Shown piece after piece: positions 8,308 through 16,601 of a stretch of DNA of 64,000 bases. Under the pieces are notes generated by a model. That model was given only the letters and a program-made list of their open reading frames with translations. It made no database searches and was not told the origin of the DNA. Each line of letters opens with the position of its first letter. Within the stretch, counting starts at the first letter, position 1. Position numbers and translations under genes: made by a program. The stretch comes from an uncultured Oribacterium sp. (GTDB lineage: Bacteria; Bacillota; Clostridia; Lachnospirales; Lachnospiraceae): NCBI GenBank assembly GCA_946413525.1, contig CAMKKZ010000015.1:17980-81979 (forward strand). The letters run 5' to 3'.

Positions 8308-10371
8308 ATGAAAAAGTCTGTCGTTGCCTCATTGGCAATTTGTTTTGCGGCTTTGCTTTTCCAGGGCTGCGGGGATGCCGGCGTTCCATCGTCCGGCGAT
8401 GGTTCCGTCCGGGAGGCGGATTCCGAGGCCGGGGAAAAGTCGGCGAAGGCGGATCAGGATGGAGAAGAGGAACTGGATGAGGCCGGGGGTGAAGGGGAGC
8501 AAGAGGCTTCTGATGACGTCCCCGGGGACGAGGTCCTTTCCAACAAGATATTCTCCATTACCATGCCTTCAGAATATGCCGGGACGTATGAGGCAGAATA
8601 TGACGATGAGTTCAATTCGATTGTCATTTATGACACGGCATCAAAGGAAGCGGGCGCTGGGGGGATGGCCTTTGCCGTCTATGCGTTCAAGGATCCGTCG
8701 GACTATGCCTGGATGCCGGGGGGCACGAAGGCTGGCGAGCTGACTGCAGCGGATGGCACGCTTTATGACATTGTCCTTGGATATCCGACCGATGTTCAAT
8801 GGGACGTGGTCAATGGGGAGTCGGAGTCCTATAACGCGCTCTACGATGCGGCGCCGTTGATCCTTGAGAGTCTTCAGGGCGCGGACGGAGGAAGCTACAG
8901 GCATGGGGCCGGGATGAAGGGAGAGGAGCTTTACCCCGAAATCCTTGAAAAGCACCTGGCTGCCATTACGGAACAATGGAATGCTTACAGGCTCGAAGAG
9001 GAAGAGATGAGCCCGATGTATTACGCGATGAGCCGTTCCGGCGGGGAAGCCGCGCTGGAACGCCTTGGCTACCTTTATCAGGATATCAACAATGACGGGG
9101 TGGACGAGCTCCTGATCGGGGAGATTCTGGATAATGAGCAAAAGGGCTGCATTTTTGATATCTATACGATGGCGGACAGGGCGCCGGCTCATGTGGTGAG
9201 CGGTTGGGTCGGAAATGTCTATTATGTATTGGATGGTTTCTCGCTTCTGAGCAATGAGTATTTTAACGGCATGAAGGAGGAGGGATGCCGGATTTACGGT
9301 GTCACGCCCAATGAAGGCAGCCTTTATCCCCAGATTGGTTACAAGATTGACCGTTATGAAAATGAGGATCAGCCCTGGTTCGTCTCTTATGACCTGGAAG
9401 ATGCGGAAGCCTGGGAGAATGTCACGGAAGAGGAATGGGAGGAGATACGAAAGCCCTATACGGAGTATTACCGGCCTGACTTTATTCCCTTCTCTTCCCT
9501 GCTTCCCGTTTCGGAAAATGACGGCGGAGAGAATAACAGCGGGGAGAATGAGGGCGGAGAGATTGAGGCCAACGCCGAGGGAGCCGGAGAGTCTGAGGAA
9601 GCGGCAGGCGCGGAGGAGGCAGATGAAGCCGTTGAGGCCGTGGATGCTGAGGAAGCTGCGAATGCGGAGAAGGCAGATGCAGATGAAACCGACGAGGCTA
9701 ACGAGTCTGAAGAGGCTGGTGAGGCCGTGAAAGCTGAGGAAGCGGCAGGCGCGGAGGATGCAGAGGAAGCAGCAGATGCGGAGGACGCTGAGGAAGCGGC
9801 AGACGCGGAGGATGCAGCAAACGCTGCTGAAAAAGCGGAAGAGGCAAAAGACGCGGCAGCAGCTATGGATGTAACGGGAGCAGCGGAGGGGTCTGATGAT
9901 GCGGAAACAGCAGCCATTGCAAATATGATCAATCCATGGAGCGAGATTACGGAGGAAGAAGCTTCGTCTTATTGTGAACGGCTGTTCAGGGCGCCGGACG
10001 GGGCAGAAAACGTGGTTTGGAGAATAATGGAGTCTGCAGCGGATCCGGAAAAGGGCAAGGGCCCGCTCCTCGAGATGTGCTTTGACCTTGACGGACTTTC
10101 CTTTAACGCAAGGGCCTGGGAAGGGGCATCCAAAGAGGACGACATCGCCGGTATGTACTATGAATGGGAAAATGAAGAGGAAGGCGCGCTTTCCGGCTGG
10201 GGGAGCGGCATGATGGCAAAGATTTTCTCCTGTGTGGGCAAAAATGAATCGGCTGTTCTTTGCACATGGTATGACGAGGCACTCGAAATATCCTATTCCC
10301 TGTCAGCAGCCGCCCCTGAAATTCCTGACGGCTTCGACATCCTGGTTGTGGCGAACGCTATAGCTGGATAA
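8308..10371 (+). CDS. Large acidic surface lipoprotein
   Basis: A 687-aa secreted lipoprotein. The MKKSVVASLAICFAALLFQGC start is a lipoprotein signal with the lipid-bearing Cys at residue 21. A linker rich in Glu, Ala and Asp follows, then a domain with YQDINNDGVDELLIG (near residue 255), an EF-hand-like or FG-GAP-like calcium-type loop often seen in lachnospiral lipoproteins. Residues about 410-540 are a long low-complexity tract of Glu-Ala and Asp-Ala (EEAADAEDAEEAADAEDAA). The C-terminal globular part of about 140 residues is not recognised. ATG 8308 is preferred over 8293 because AAAGGGGGG lies before it. It stands alone and ends at a hairpin. The function is unknown; it may be a surface binding or spacer protein. 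Confidence 0.85.
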   Translation: MKKSVVASLAICFAALLFQGCGDAGVPSSGDGSVREADSEAGEKSAKADQDGEEELDEAGGEGEQEASDDVPGDEVLSNKIFSITMPSEYAGTYEAEYDDEFNSIVIYDTASKEAGAGGMAFAVYAFKDPSDYAWMPGGTKAGELTAADGTLYDIVLGYPTDVQWDVVNGESESYNALYDAAPLILESLQGADGGSYRHGAGMKGEELYPEILEKHLAAITEQWNAYRLEEEEMSPMYYAMSRSGGEAALERLGYLYQDINNDGVDELLIGEILDNEQKGCIFDIYTMADRAPAHVVSGWVGNVYYVLDGFSLLSNEYFNGMKEEGCRIYGVTPNEGSLYPQIGYKIDRYENEDQPWFVSYDLEDAEAWENVTEEEWEEIRKPYTEYYRPDFIPFSSLLPVSENDGGENNSGENEGGEIEANAEGAGESEEAAGAEEADEAVEAVDAEEAANAEKADADETDEANESEEAGEAVKAEEAAGAEDAEEAADAEDAEEAADAEDAANAAEKAEEAKDAAAAMDVTGAAEGSDDAETAAIANMINPWSEITEEEASSYCERLFRAPDGAENVVWRIMESAADPEKGKGPLLEMCFDLDGLSFNARAWEGASKEDDIAGMYYEWENEEEGALSGWGSGMMAKIFSCVGKNESAVLCTWYDEALEISYSLSAAAPEIPDGFDILVVANAIAG

Positions 10372-10400
10372 GATTTACGACATGCGATTATTCAACATTA

Positions 10401-10432
10401 CCCCCTCTGCTTTTTAAATAAGGCAGAGGGGG
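10401..10432. terminator. Hairpin between convergent genes
   Basis: A perfect 10-bp GC-rich stem (CCCCCTCTGC with GCAGAGGGGG) has a 12-nt loop that itself starts with TTTTT. It lies 30 bp after the lipoprotein stop and before the end of the minus-strand isomerase. The U-tract is weak on both sides, so it may serve both directions only partly. Confidence 0.6.
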
Positions 10433-10451
10433 CATATTCAAGTTTGTCGTT

Positions 10452-10555
10452 AAGTCAAGTGTCCCAAAAACCACTTTATTAGAGGAGCCGTATAGCCTGC
10501 GATACCGCAGATGTTTGTCGGTAATTAAAATGGCCAAAAACCACTCTAATATAGG
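10452..10555. repeat. R1 dispersed repeat, one and a half units
   Basis: Contains the R1 signature: a CTGCG-ATAC-CGCAG mini-hairpin, then TTTGTCGGTAATTAAAATGGCC and an AAAACCACT word, flanked on the left by another CCAAAAACCACTTTATTAG. It lies between convergent genes. R1 copies occur at seven or more places in the window. Confidence 0.75.
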
Positions 10556-10604
10556 GGCGAGTTGACGGAACTCAGACGGAATTTCTGAAAAAGGAAAGGG
10601 GGGC

Positions 10605-11243
10605 TCAGCCTGCAAGGCCTTTCAAGAAGCTGGCAATTTCCTCATTCTTGCAATTCTTGTAGAAGAGTTCATCGAAGTGCTTTCCGGAAATGGTGTTCTT
10701 GACAAAGCCGGCGTCCAGATCTTTCATGATGTCAACGAGGGGACGATAGCTCACGGCCTTGACTCCGTCCAGGATTTTCTTGTTTCTCTGCTCGGGCTCC
10801 ACGCGCTCCTTCGGATAACCGTTTCCGTGGCCAAAACCGAAGAGCTGCTGGAAAATCATCTCCAGCTTGAGCTCGGCGCCCCAGCCAAAATCCTTCGCGA
10901 AGGGCAGCGCCACGCAGTTCCCGTCATTGATCTGGGCAAACATATAGCCGTCGGAAGGGTCTACCAGATGGCCGCAGAGGACTCCGGGGAAGCTGTTGCA
11001 GGCAAGCATGGCTCCCTCCCCCGTGCCGCAGCCGGTGACCACATAGTCTGCCGCGCCGGAATTAAGCAGGATGGAGGCCAGGAGGCCGCATTGCACATAG
11101 GTGAGCTGGCAATCATCCTCCGCCGTGTACATGCCGTAATTATCAACAGTATGGCCCATGGGTTCCACAACCTTTCGCAGGGTGCTTTCGATAAGGCTGT
11201 TTTTTGCCGCCTGGCTGTTTTCGTTAATTAATGCAATTCGCAT
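10605..11243 (-). CDS. RpiB/LacA/LacB family sugar-phosphate isomerase
   Basis: A 212-aa member of the ribose-5-phosphate isomerase B / galactose-6-phosphate isomerase family, which interconverts aldose and ketose phosphates. It has the N-terminal MRIALINENSQAAKN strand, and the active-site loop VVTGCGTGEGAML with its cysteine near residue 93. The protein is longer than RpiB (about 150 aa), as in the clostridial subgroup of this family, whose substrate is not settled. The ribosome site AAAGGAG lies 8-9 bases upstream on the minus strand. No pathway partner adjoins it. Confidence 0.85.
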   Translation of the reverse strand: MRIALINENSQAAKNSLIESTLRKVVEPMGHTVDNYGMYTAEDDCQLTYVQCGLLASILLNSGAADYVVTGCGTGEGAMLACNSFPGVLCGHLVDPSDGYMFAQINDGNCVALPFAKDFGWGAELKLEMIFQQLFGFGHGNGYPKERVEPEQRNKKILDGVKAVSYRPLVDIMKDLDAGFVKNTISGKHFDELFYKNCKNEEIASFLKGLAG

Positions 11244-11448
11244 TTTTTTCGTTCTCCTTTCGCTAAGAAGCCGGACGAGGCCGGGGATCTTAATGAATCA
11301 AGCTGTCAGCTTGCGCTTCATTTACTATAACATGCATACTGTAACGCAAAATGGCCTGAGTGTCGAGGATTTCTTTTTCCATGGCTATCAGCGATTTCCG
11401 GAAGTCAGTTGTTGGCAGATGGACAGGTGGTAAACTGAATTTGTATTT

Positions 11449-11600
11449 ATTCAGCGCCCTCCGAATTTCAGAGAATTCCACATGGAAAGCTTGCTTTTCA
11501 TGTGGAATTCTCTGAAATTCGGAGGGCGGACAAGGCGCGGAGCGCTTCTGAACGCCCATATGAGCAGTCGCCAAATGCGACAGCGAACAGGGTGCTGAAT
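11449..11600 (+). repeat. R2 MITE-like element with a 35-bp near-perfect hairpin
   Basis: The ends are 12-bp inverted repeats (ATTCAGCGCCCT and AGGGTGCTGAAT, differing only by a G-U pair). Inside, 11456-11490 pairs with 11493-11527 with a single mismatch and a 2-nt loop. A second small stem (GTCGCC...GCGAC) follows. The same element lies inverted at 14396-14520. It is non-coding and about 150 bp; no transposase is present, so it would be mobilised in trans if at all. Confidence 0.85.
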
Positions 11601-11618
11601 GCTTACCTGAATTTATTA

Positions 11619-11723
11619 ATGATACATCGGTCAAAAGTCCCGATGCATACAGTATATAGTATTTATCTCATGGCTTTAACAACTGGATATGGTATAGCAA
11701 AGGGATTTTGACTGGCGAATCAT
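11619..11723 (+). repeat. R3 MITE-like element, 105 bp
   Basis: Terminal inverted repeats of about 20 bp (ATGATACATCGGTCAAAAGT against ACTTTTGACTGG..ATCAT read inward) flank an AT-rich core with CGATGCATACAGTAT. A second full copy lies at 34348-34453 and a half copy at 54321-54369. It sits 32 bp before the next gene. Confidence 0.85.
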
Positions 11724-11755
11724 TTATTAATTGATTAAATCACAGAGGTGCAGCG

Positions 11756-12301
11756 ATGATATTATATAATGGAAGGCCGGAGAATACAGATGGCCGTTTG
11801 GAGAGAGAAGTCAGGACATATGATTTTCTGGATGCTACAGGAATTGAATATTTGAGGACGGATCATGAGCCGGTGAACAATATGGAGGCCTGCAATGAGA
11901 TTGACGCGGTGCTTGGAGTCCTGATCTGCAAGAATCTGTTCCTGTGCAACCGGCAGAAGACCAGCTTTTACCTCCTGATGATGCCGGGGGACAAGAAGTT
12001 CAAGACAAAGGAGCTTTCCGCGCAGATTAATTCTGCCCGCCTCTCTTTCGCCGGAGCGGATGACATGCTGAAATATCTGGACATAGAGCCGGGCGCGGTC
12101 AGCATCATGGGGCTGATGAATGACAAGGATCACGCGGTAAAGCTTTTGATTGACGAGGATGTGCTGAAAGGCGAGTACATCGGCTGCCATCCCTGTGTAT
12201 GTACCTCAAGTCTCAAGATGAAAACGGCTGATCTGATAGAAAAGTTCCTTCCCGCGACAGGACATGACTTCAAGAAAGTGCATCTTTTGGGTGAGGACTG
12301 A
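11756..12301 (+). CDS. Prolyl-tRNA editing domain protein (YbaK/ProX family)
   Basis: A 181-aa free-standing aminoacyl-tRNA deacylase of the YbaK/PrdX type, which removes wrongly attached amino acids (commonly alanine) from tRNA-Pro. Family features include RTDHEPVNNMEAC near the start, the strand KNLFLCNRQKTSFYLLMM, the LSFAGADDMLKYLDIEPGAVSIMGLMND block and the C-terminal GCHPCVCTSSLKMKTADL. It is a single domain with full length for the family. The GAGGTG ribosome site is spaced normally from ATG 11756. It is a lone gene between an R3 element and tRNA-Ala. Confidence 0.9.
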   Translation: MILYNGRPENTDGRLEREVRTYDFLDATGIEYLRTDHEPVNNMEACNEIDAVLGVLICKNLFLCNRQKTSFYLLMMPGDKKFKTKELSAQINSARLSFAGADDMLKYLDIEPGAVSIMGLMNDKDHAVKLLIDEDVLKGEYIGCHPCVCTSSLKMKTADLIEKFLPATGHDFKKVHLLGED

Positions 12302-12469
12302 CTGGCCTTGATATTATACTATAATCGTTAACGCTGGCTTTTGCCTATCCCAATTATAGCCAATTTTACAGTTCTGTGAAACTCAGAAGGCTCTACGCAG
12401 TAGTTTGGAATAGAATTACAATAGAATTACGTTAACGAGTATGATTCATTGCACAAAAAAATGGGGCAA

Positions 12470-12515
12470 CGAGCAAAATAAAAACCTCCCGTGTTTATAT
12501 TAAGTACGGGAGGTT
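12470..12515 (-). terminator. Intrinsic terminator of the tRNA-Ala gene
   Basis: A 10-bp stem (AACCTCCCGT with ACGGGAGGTT) at 12483-12492/12506-12515. Read on the minus strand it is followed by TTTTTATTTT. It lies 18 bp downstream of the tRNA. Confidence 0.85.
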
Positions 12516-12532
12516 CTGATAAAATAAAATAA

Positions 12533-12605
12533 TGGAGCATACGGGATTCGAACCCGTGACCTCTTCCATGCCATGGAAACGCGCTCCCAACTGCGCTAAT
12601 GCCCC
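12533..12605 (-). tRNA. tRNA-Ala (anticodon GGC)
   Basis: The 73-nt minus-strand sequence folds into a full cloverleaf: 7-bp acceptor GGGGCAT/ATGCTCC, D arm GCGC..GCGC, anticodon arm TTTCC-ATGGCAT-GGAAG with anticodon GGC, T arm ACGGG-TTCGAAT-CCCGT, discriminator A. The CCA end is not encoded. A TATAGT -10 box lies at 12621-12616, fitting a start near 12609. Confidence 0.95.
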
Positions 12606-13036
12606 AACAGGAAATACTATAGCATATTATTTTGGAAAAAGAAAGGGTTTTTTGATTTTTTTTAAAAAAACATTTGGCCAAACTATAGTAGTTGAAATAA
12701 AAGATCTTCCGGAGAAGATACAAAGGGTTCGCGACGAAATAATTGAGATAAAATGCAAGGATCCATATCAGTACAAGTTCCTGCTGCAGGATTATGAGGC
12801 GGTGAAAGAAAAAAAGGATGCTACATCAGCATTTCCTTATGATGCATACGAAAACGCAAAGGAAATTTGCCGCTGCGCTGCGCGTTTTCGGAACTGGAAA
12901 CGCTTAATCAGCGTTTTCCCGGGAGACGCGAAGCGGGCGGAATTTTATTTCAAAAACAATTTGCGATATATGAGCATTAACGATATAATGGAAAAAGAAG
13001 CGGAACTATTTTGCGCTTGTTTACAAGGAGGGTAAT
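12606..13036. other. Gap with a dispersed repeat (family R4) and no clear gene
   Basis: A plus-strand frame is open through much of this stretch to 13035, but it runs in from the tRNA antisense and lacks its own ribosome site. From 12826 to 12921 the DNA is a copy of a dispersed element: GAAAACGC...GCGTTTTC inverted ends around GGAAATTTGCCGCTGCG, then a GGAAACGC-loop-GCGTTTTCC hairpin. The related copies are at 26341-26440 (inverted) and 34264-34312 (inverted, partial). The stretch 12690-12830 could be an old gene tail; I do not recognise it. Confidence 0.6.
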
Positions 13037-14383
13037 ATGGGACTTTTGGCAGTTGGATTAGGTGCGGCAGCGAGCGTGCTTGCTGATCAGTGGCGTGAAT
13101 ATTTTTATTGCCCTGCGCTGGACGAGAATACTCTGGTGACGAAGGGCGAGCCAAGGAGGACGAAGGGCAACAAAAAGGGTTCTGATAATTTGATCACGAA
13201 TGGCTCCATCATTGCCGTCAACGAGGGTCAGTGCATGATCATTGTTGATAACGGCGCCATCGTGGAGGTGTCGGCGCAGGCTGGTGAGTTCGTATGGGAC
13301 AACTCAACAGAGCCCACGATTTTTTACGGTGGTCTGGGACAGGGGATCGTGCAGTCCTTCAATACCTGGAAGAAGCGTGTCGGCTTTGGCGGGGATACCG
13401 GGAAGGATCAGAGGGTTTATTTCTTCAATACGAAGGACATTATCGGTAATAAGTTCGGTACCCAGAACCCGATCCCGTACCGCATTGTGGACAAAAACAT
13501 CGGCATGGATATGGACATTTCCGTCCGCTGCCATGGCCAGTATTCCTATCATCTCTGCGATCCGATCCTTTTCTACAAAAAGATCTGCGGGAATGTGGAG
13601 CAGGATTTCACCAGGGACAGGATTGACAACCAGCTCAAGGCAGAGCTCCTGAATGCCCTGCAGCCTGCCTTCTCGATGATTTCTGAGGAAGGCATCCGTT
13701 ACTCAGCCCTTCCCGGGAAGACCAGGGAGCTGACAAAGGCCATGGACGAGGCCCTTAAGGATAGCTGGGGCAAGGATTACGGCATCGAGATTGGGACGAT
13801 CGCTATCAGCTCCGCCACGGTTTCCCCTGAAGATGAGGAAAGGATCAAGAAGTATCAGGAGCTTGCCATTTATCGGAATCCCGGAAATGCGGCCGGCGCG
13901 ATGGCGGCTGCCACTTCCCAGGCCATGGTGGACGCGGCGAACAATACCAGCACCGGGCCGATGATGGCCTTTGCCGGCATGAATATGGCGCAGATGGCCG
14001 GCGGAATGAACATGCAGAATCTCTTCCAGATGCAGAACCAGCAGATGGCAGGCCAGCAGGGATATGGCGGCCAGCCCGGATATGGTGGCCAGCCGGGCAT
14101 GAACGGCCAGCCTGGATACGGCGGGCAGCAGGCCTATGGCGGGCAGCCGGGCATGGGCGGCCAGGGAATGCCTCAGGGCGCCGTGGGCGCGGGACAGATG
14201 CCGGATGTTCAGAAGATGCAGGCCGGCGGGTGGACCTGCAGCTGCGGAACAGTGAACAATGGCAAGTTCTGCATGAACTGCGGCCAGCCGAAGCCGCAGG
14301 ATACCCAGTGGACCTGTAGCTGCGGGACGGTGAATAATGGCAAGTTCTGCATGAACTGCGGCCAGCCGAGGCCTGAGGCCTAA
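13037..14383 (+). CDS. SPFH-domain protein with Gly/Gln-rich tract and two zinc ribbons (YdjI-like)
   Basis: A 448-aa protein. Residues 1-290 form an SPFH (band 7) domain of the 'virion core protein' subgroup to which B. subtilis YdjI belongs (DQWREYFYCPALDENTLVTKG, YHLCDPILFYKKI). Then comes a prion-like low-complexity tract rich in Gly, Gln, Tyr and Met (about 310-390, GYGGQPGYGGQPGMNGQPGY). It ends in two near-identical zinc ribbons, each CSCGTVNNGKFCMNCGQP. In B. subtilis, YdjI links a PspA homologue to the membrane in envelope stress. Homologues of its partners YdjG and YdjH lie at 22.7-26.3 kb here. The AAGGAGG ribosome site fits ATG 13037. No transmembrane segment is seen. Confidence 0.88.
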   Translation: MGLLAVGLGAAASVLADQWREYFYCPALDENTLVTKGEPRRTKGNKKGSDNLITNGSIIAVNEGQCMIIVDNGAIVEVSAQAGEFVWDNSTEPTIFYGGLGQGIVQSFNTWKKRVGFGGDTGKDQRVYFFNTKDIIGNKFGTQNPIPYRIVDKNIGMDMDISVRCHGQYSYHLCDPILFYKKICGNVEQDFTRDRIDNQLKAELLNALQPAFSMISEEGIRYSALPGKTRELTKAMDEALKDSWGKDYGIEIGTIAISSATVSPEDEERIKKYQELAIYRNPGNAAGAMAAATSQAMVDAANNTSTGPMMAFAGMNMAQMAGGMNMQNLFQMQNQQMAGQQGYGGQPGYGGQPGMNGQPGYGGQQAYGGQPGMGGQGMPQGAVGAGQMPDVQKMQAGGWTCSCGTVNNGKFCMNCGQPKPQDTQWTCSCGTVNNGKFCMNCGQPRPEA

Positions 14384-14395
14384 TATATTTTTTAG

Positions 14396-14520
14396 TAACT
14401 ATTCAGCACCCTATATTTGCAGTCGCCTTTGGGGCGACTGCTCATGTGGGCGTTCAGAGGCATTCCGCGCCTTGTCCGCCTTCTGGATTTCAGAGCATTC
14501 CAGAGGGCGCTGAATAGTTA
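14396..14520 (-). repeat. R2 MITE-like element, inverted copy
   Basis: 17-bp terminal inverted repeats (TAACTATTCAGCACCCT and AGGGCGCTGAATAGTTA, one mismatch) enclose a GCAGTCGCC/GGCGACTGC stem and blocks shared with the 11449 copy in opposite orientation (GCGGACAAGGCGCGGA, TCTGAACGCCCA on the minus strand). It lacks the 35-bp hairpin insert of that copy. It starts 13 bp after the SPFH gene, so it may also act as its terminator. Confidence 0.85.
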
Positions 14521-14771
14521 TGGTAAATAGTTATAGTAAACGAATTTGATATTTGCATTATGATTCTGCTCAGGATGGTCTACGGCAGATTGTTTCGCAA
14601 GCTTTTGTGCAGAAACCAGGTTCGCATACTATACATATTTCATTCAAAATGATAATTGTTCCTGAACAATCGTACAGGGCCTGGGCAGGTCTTTCGGGGC
14701 TTTGCCCGGGCTCGTACGCTTTTAATGCCGGTGGCATGTTCCCTGAATTTTGAGCAGAAAGGAATTCCTGG
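14521..14771. other. Gap before the response regulator, with a solo R5 end
   Basis: Contains TATAGTAAACGAATTTG (about 14528-14544), which matches the terminal inverted repeat of the R5 element at 36126-36227, but no second end is visible. The rest is AT-rich and must hold the promoter of the 14772 operon. No clear -35/-10 pair was chosen. No gene is seen. Confidence 0.5.
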
Positions 14772-15575
14772 ATGAGGATTCTTGTAATAGACGATGAGAA
14801 AATAGCTTTGGAAGGGATGGAACGCATCCTCCACAAATTGATTCCTGACGCGGAACTGGTTCTGTACCAGAATGTACTTAAAGCTCTGGATGAGATTACC
14901 GGTTCCCATTACGATGTTGCTTTTCTTGACATTGAAATGCGCGGCATGAACGGGACGGAGCTGGCGGCTCTTTTGAAGGAAAAGATTCCCGGGATCAACA
15001 TTATCTTCGCCACGGGTTATGATGACTACGTGAAAAAGGCGATGGAGCTGCATGCCAGCGGCTACATCATGAAGCCGGTCACGGAGGAAAAGGTGGCCAA
15101 GGAACTGGCTGACCTGCGTTACCCGGTGGTGAGGGATGAGAACCGGAAGACGCTGCGGATTCAGGCTTTTGGAAACTTTGAGGTCTTCCTTGGCGATGAG
15201 CCGCTGCATTTCCAGTATACCAAGACGAAGGAGCTTCTGGCGTACCTTGTCGACAGGCAGGGGGCGTTATGCTCGAACGGGGAGCTGATGGGCATCCTTT
15301 GGGAGGATGACGCAAATCCTGACCGGCGCATATCCTATTTAAGGAATCTGAGGGCCGACCTCTCCGGCATCCTTCAAAAAGCGGGATACGGAGACCTGCT
15401 GGTGCGGCAGAGGGGCAGCATCGGGATCGTAAAAGAGAAGGTCAATTGTGATTACTATGAATACCTTTCGGGGAACCCTGAGGCGAGGCAGAAATACAGG
15501 GGAGAATATATGATCCAGTATAGCTGGTCTGAATTTACCCAGGCGAGGCTGGATGATGACGAATATAATGAATGA
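14772..15575 (+). CDS. Response regulator with receiver and BTAD/SARP-like output domain
   Basis: A 267-aa two-component response regulator. Residues 1-118 are a receiver with acidic pair Asp7-Asp8, phospho-acceptor Asp53 (VAFLDIEM), and the conserved Thr80 (ATGYDDY) and Lys (IMKPVT). Residues 125-260 form a winged-helix output domain of the OmpR/SARP type (IQAFGNFEVFLGDEPLHF, TKTKELLAYLVDRQGALCSNGELMGILW) typical of clostridial BTAD regulators. No histidine kinase gene is adjacent. The downstream genes for a solute-binding protein and a sensor-channel fusion may supply the input. The ribosome site GAAAGGA lies 9 bp upstream. Confidence 0.9.
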   Translation: MRILVIDDEKIALEGMERILHKLIPDAELVLYQNVLKALDEITGSHYDVAFLDIEMRGMNGTELAALLKEKIPGINIIFATGYDDYVKKAMELHASGYIMKPVTEEKVAKELADLRYPVVRDENRKTLRIQAFGNFEVFLGDEPLHFQYTKTKELLAYLVDRQGALCSNGELMGILWEDDANPDRRISYLRNLRADLSGILQKAGYGDLLVRQRGSIGIVKEKVNCDYYEYLSGNPEARQKYRGEYMIQYSWSEFTQARLDDDEYNE

Positions 15576-15578
15576 CGG

Positions 15579-15700
15579 GACAGCTTTTTGAAAAAGATAG
15601 CCTTTAGAAAAAGACAGTTTTTTGAGAAGACAGCTTTTTGAGAAGACAGCTTTAGAAAAAGACAGTTTTTTGAGAAGGTCAGCCTTTTGAGAAGGACAGG
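15579..15700. repeat. Degenerate tandem repeat of about 18-20 bp
   Basis: Six or more imperfect copies of GACAGCTTTTTGAGAA fill the gap between the regulator gene and the next start. The units contain TTTTTGAAAAA-type inverted words, so short stems are possible. It is not coding. Confidence 0.75.
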
Positions 15701-15711
15701 GAGGATACTTT

Positions 15712-16599
15712 TTGGAGAATAGGGAGAGAAGGCAGAGTGAAAGAGCAGGCCGACGAATATATATTGTCATGGCGGTATTGTGGCTTCTGGCTGCCATTGC
15801 CGGTTTTCTGTTCTTCGTACCGTTTGTGGAGATGGATAACCCTCTGAATTTCATCATGGCCTCGGATTACGGCAAGGTGAATACGAACGAGTCAAAAGAG
15901 GGAGTCCGGGTGCTTTTGGAGCCGGATGAAGGCACGCTGAGCGTGGGTGTCCGTACGGACCTCAAGGGTTACGCAGGTTATGACCGCATAAGGAATGAAT
16001 TTTTCGGTGTGGAAATAGATATGGCCAAAAGCCTTGCGGAGCATATGGGTTTTGACAAGGTATGCTTTGTGGGAGTGACTCTCAATGACCGGACGGACGC
16101 GCTGCTTGAGGGAAAGGCGGACTGCCTGGTGGCTGCTTATTCCCGTGAGGGCGGAGCACTCCAGGGCATCCATCTCTCCGAGGACTATCTGACTCAGGAG
16201 GAGAGGCTGGTCGTCAGGCGGTCTTCGCGCATTGAAAGTCCTGAGGATCTGGAGGGGACGCTGATTGGCGTACGTGCCCGGTCCTCCTCGGATGGAAATG
16301 TCAGGTCTTATTTTGCGGATGCGGGGATTGACGTAAGCATTCAGGAATATGGGGATTATGTTGCCCTTTTCAACGCTCTCTGGCGAGGGGAGGTGGACGC
16401 TGTATGTACAAATGCCGCCGTAGCCAAAAACTATTTTGATTCGTCCCAGGACGAGATACTCCCGTTTTCTTTAGGTGAGACGCATTACGTTGTGGCTACA
16501 AGGGAAGGGGCGGATCTTTCAGAAAAAGCTGATGAGGCGGTCAGGGGCATGCTGTCAGACGGCTCAATGGAAAACATATTGAAAAACTGGGGAATGTAG
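15712..16599 (+). CDS. Membrane-anchored family 3 solute-binding protein
   Basis: A 295-aa extracellular solute-binding protein of the amino-acid (SBP_bac_3) type. Residues 16-38 form an uncleaved signal anchor (IYIVMAVLWLLAAIAGFLFFV), after which the type II periplasmic-binding fold follows: GTLSVGVRTDLKGYAGY, FFGVEIDMAKSLAEHMG, and the hinge IGVRARSSSDGNVRSYF. The start is TTG 15712, chosen because AGGGAGG (15698-15704) is well placed; the first in-frame ATG falls inside the membrane segment. No ABC permease or ATPase is nearby. It lies between a response regulator and a sensor-channel gene, so a sensory rather than transport role is likely. Confidence 0.83.
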   Translation: MENRERRQSERAGRRIYIVMAVLWLLAAIAGFLFFVPFVEMDNPLNFIMASDYGKVNTNESKEGVRVLLEPDEGTLSVGVRTDLKGYAGYDRIRNEFFGVEIDMAKSLAEHMGFDKVCFVGVTLNDRTDALLEGKADCLVAAYSREGGALQGIHLSEDYLTQEERLVVRRSSRIESPEDLEGTLIGVRARSSSDGNVRSYFADAGIDVSIQEYGDYVALFNALWRGEVDAVCTNAAVAKNYFDSSQDEILPFSLGETHYVVATREGADLSEKADEAVRGMLSDGSMENILKNWGM

Positions 16600-16601
16600 A
16601 T

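Noticed and set aside
9468..9932. Antisense frame encoding a Ser/Ala-only protein opposite the lipoprotein
   Set aside because: It is the reverse complement of the Glu-Ala repeat tract; the composition is an artefact of the GC-rich repeat.
12532..13035. A 167-codon frame running through the tRNA gene
   Set aside because: Its first 24 residues are tRNA antisense and a later part is the R4 repeat; no ribosome site or family-like sequence is seen.
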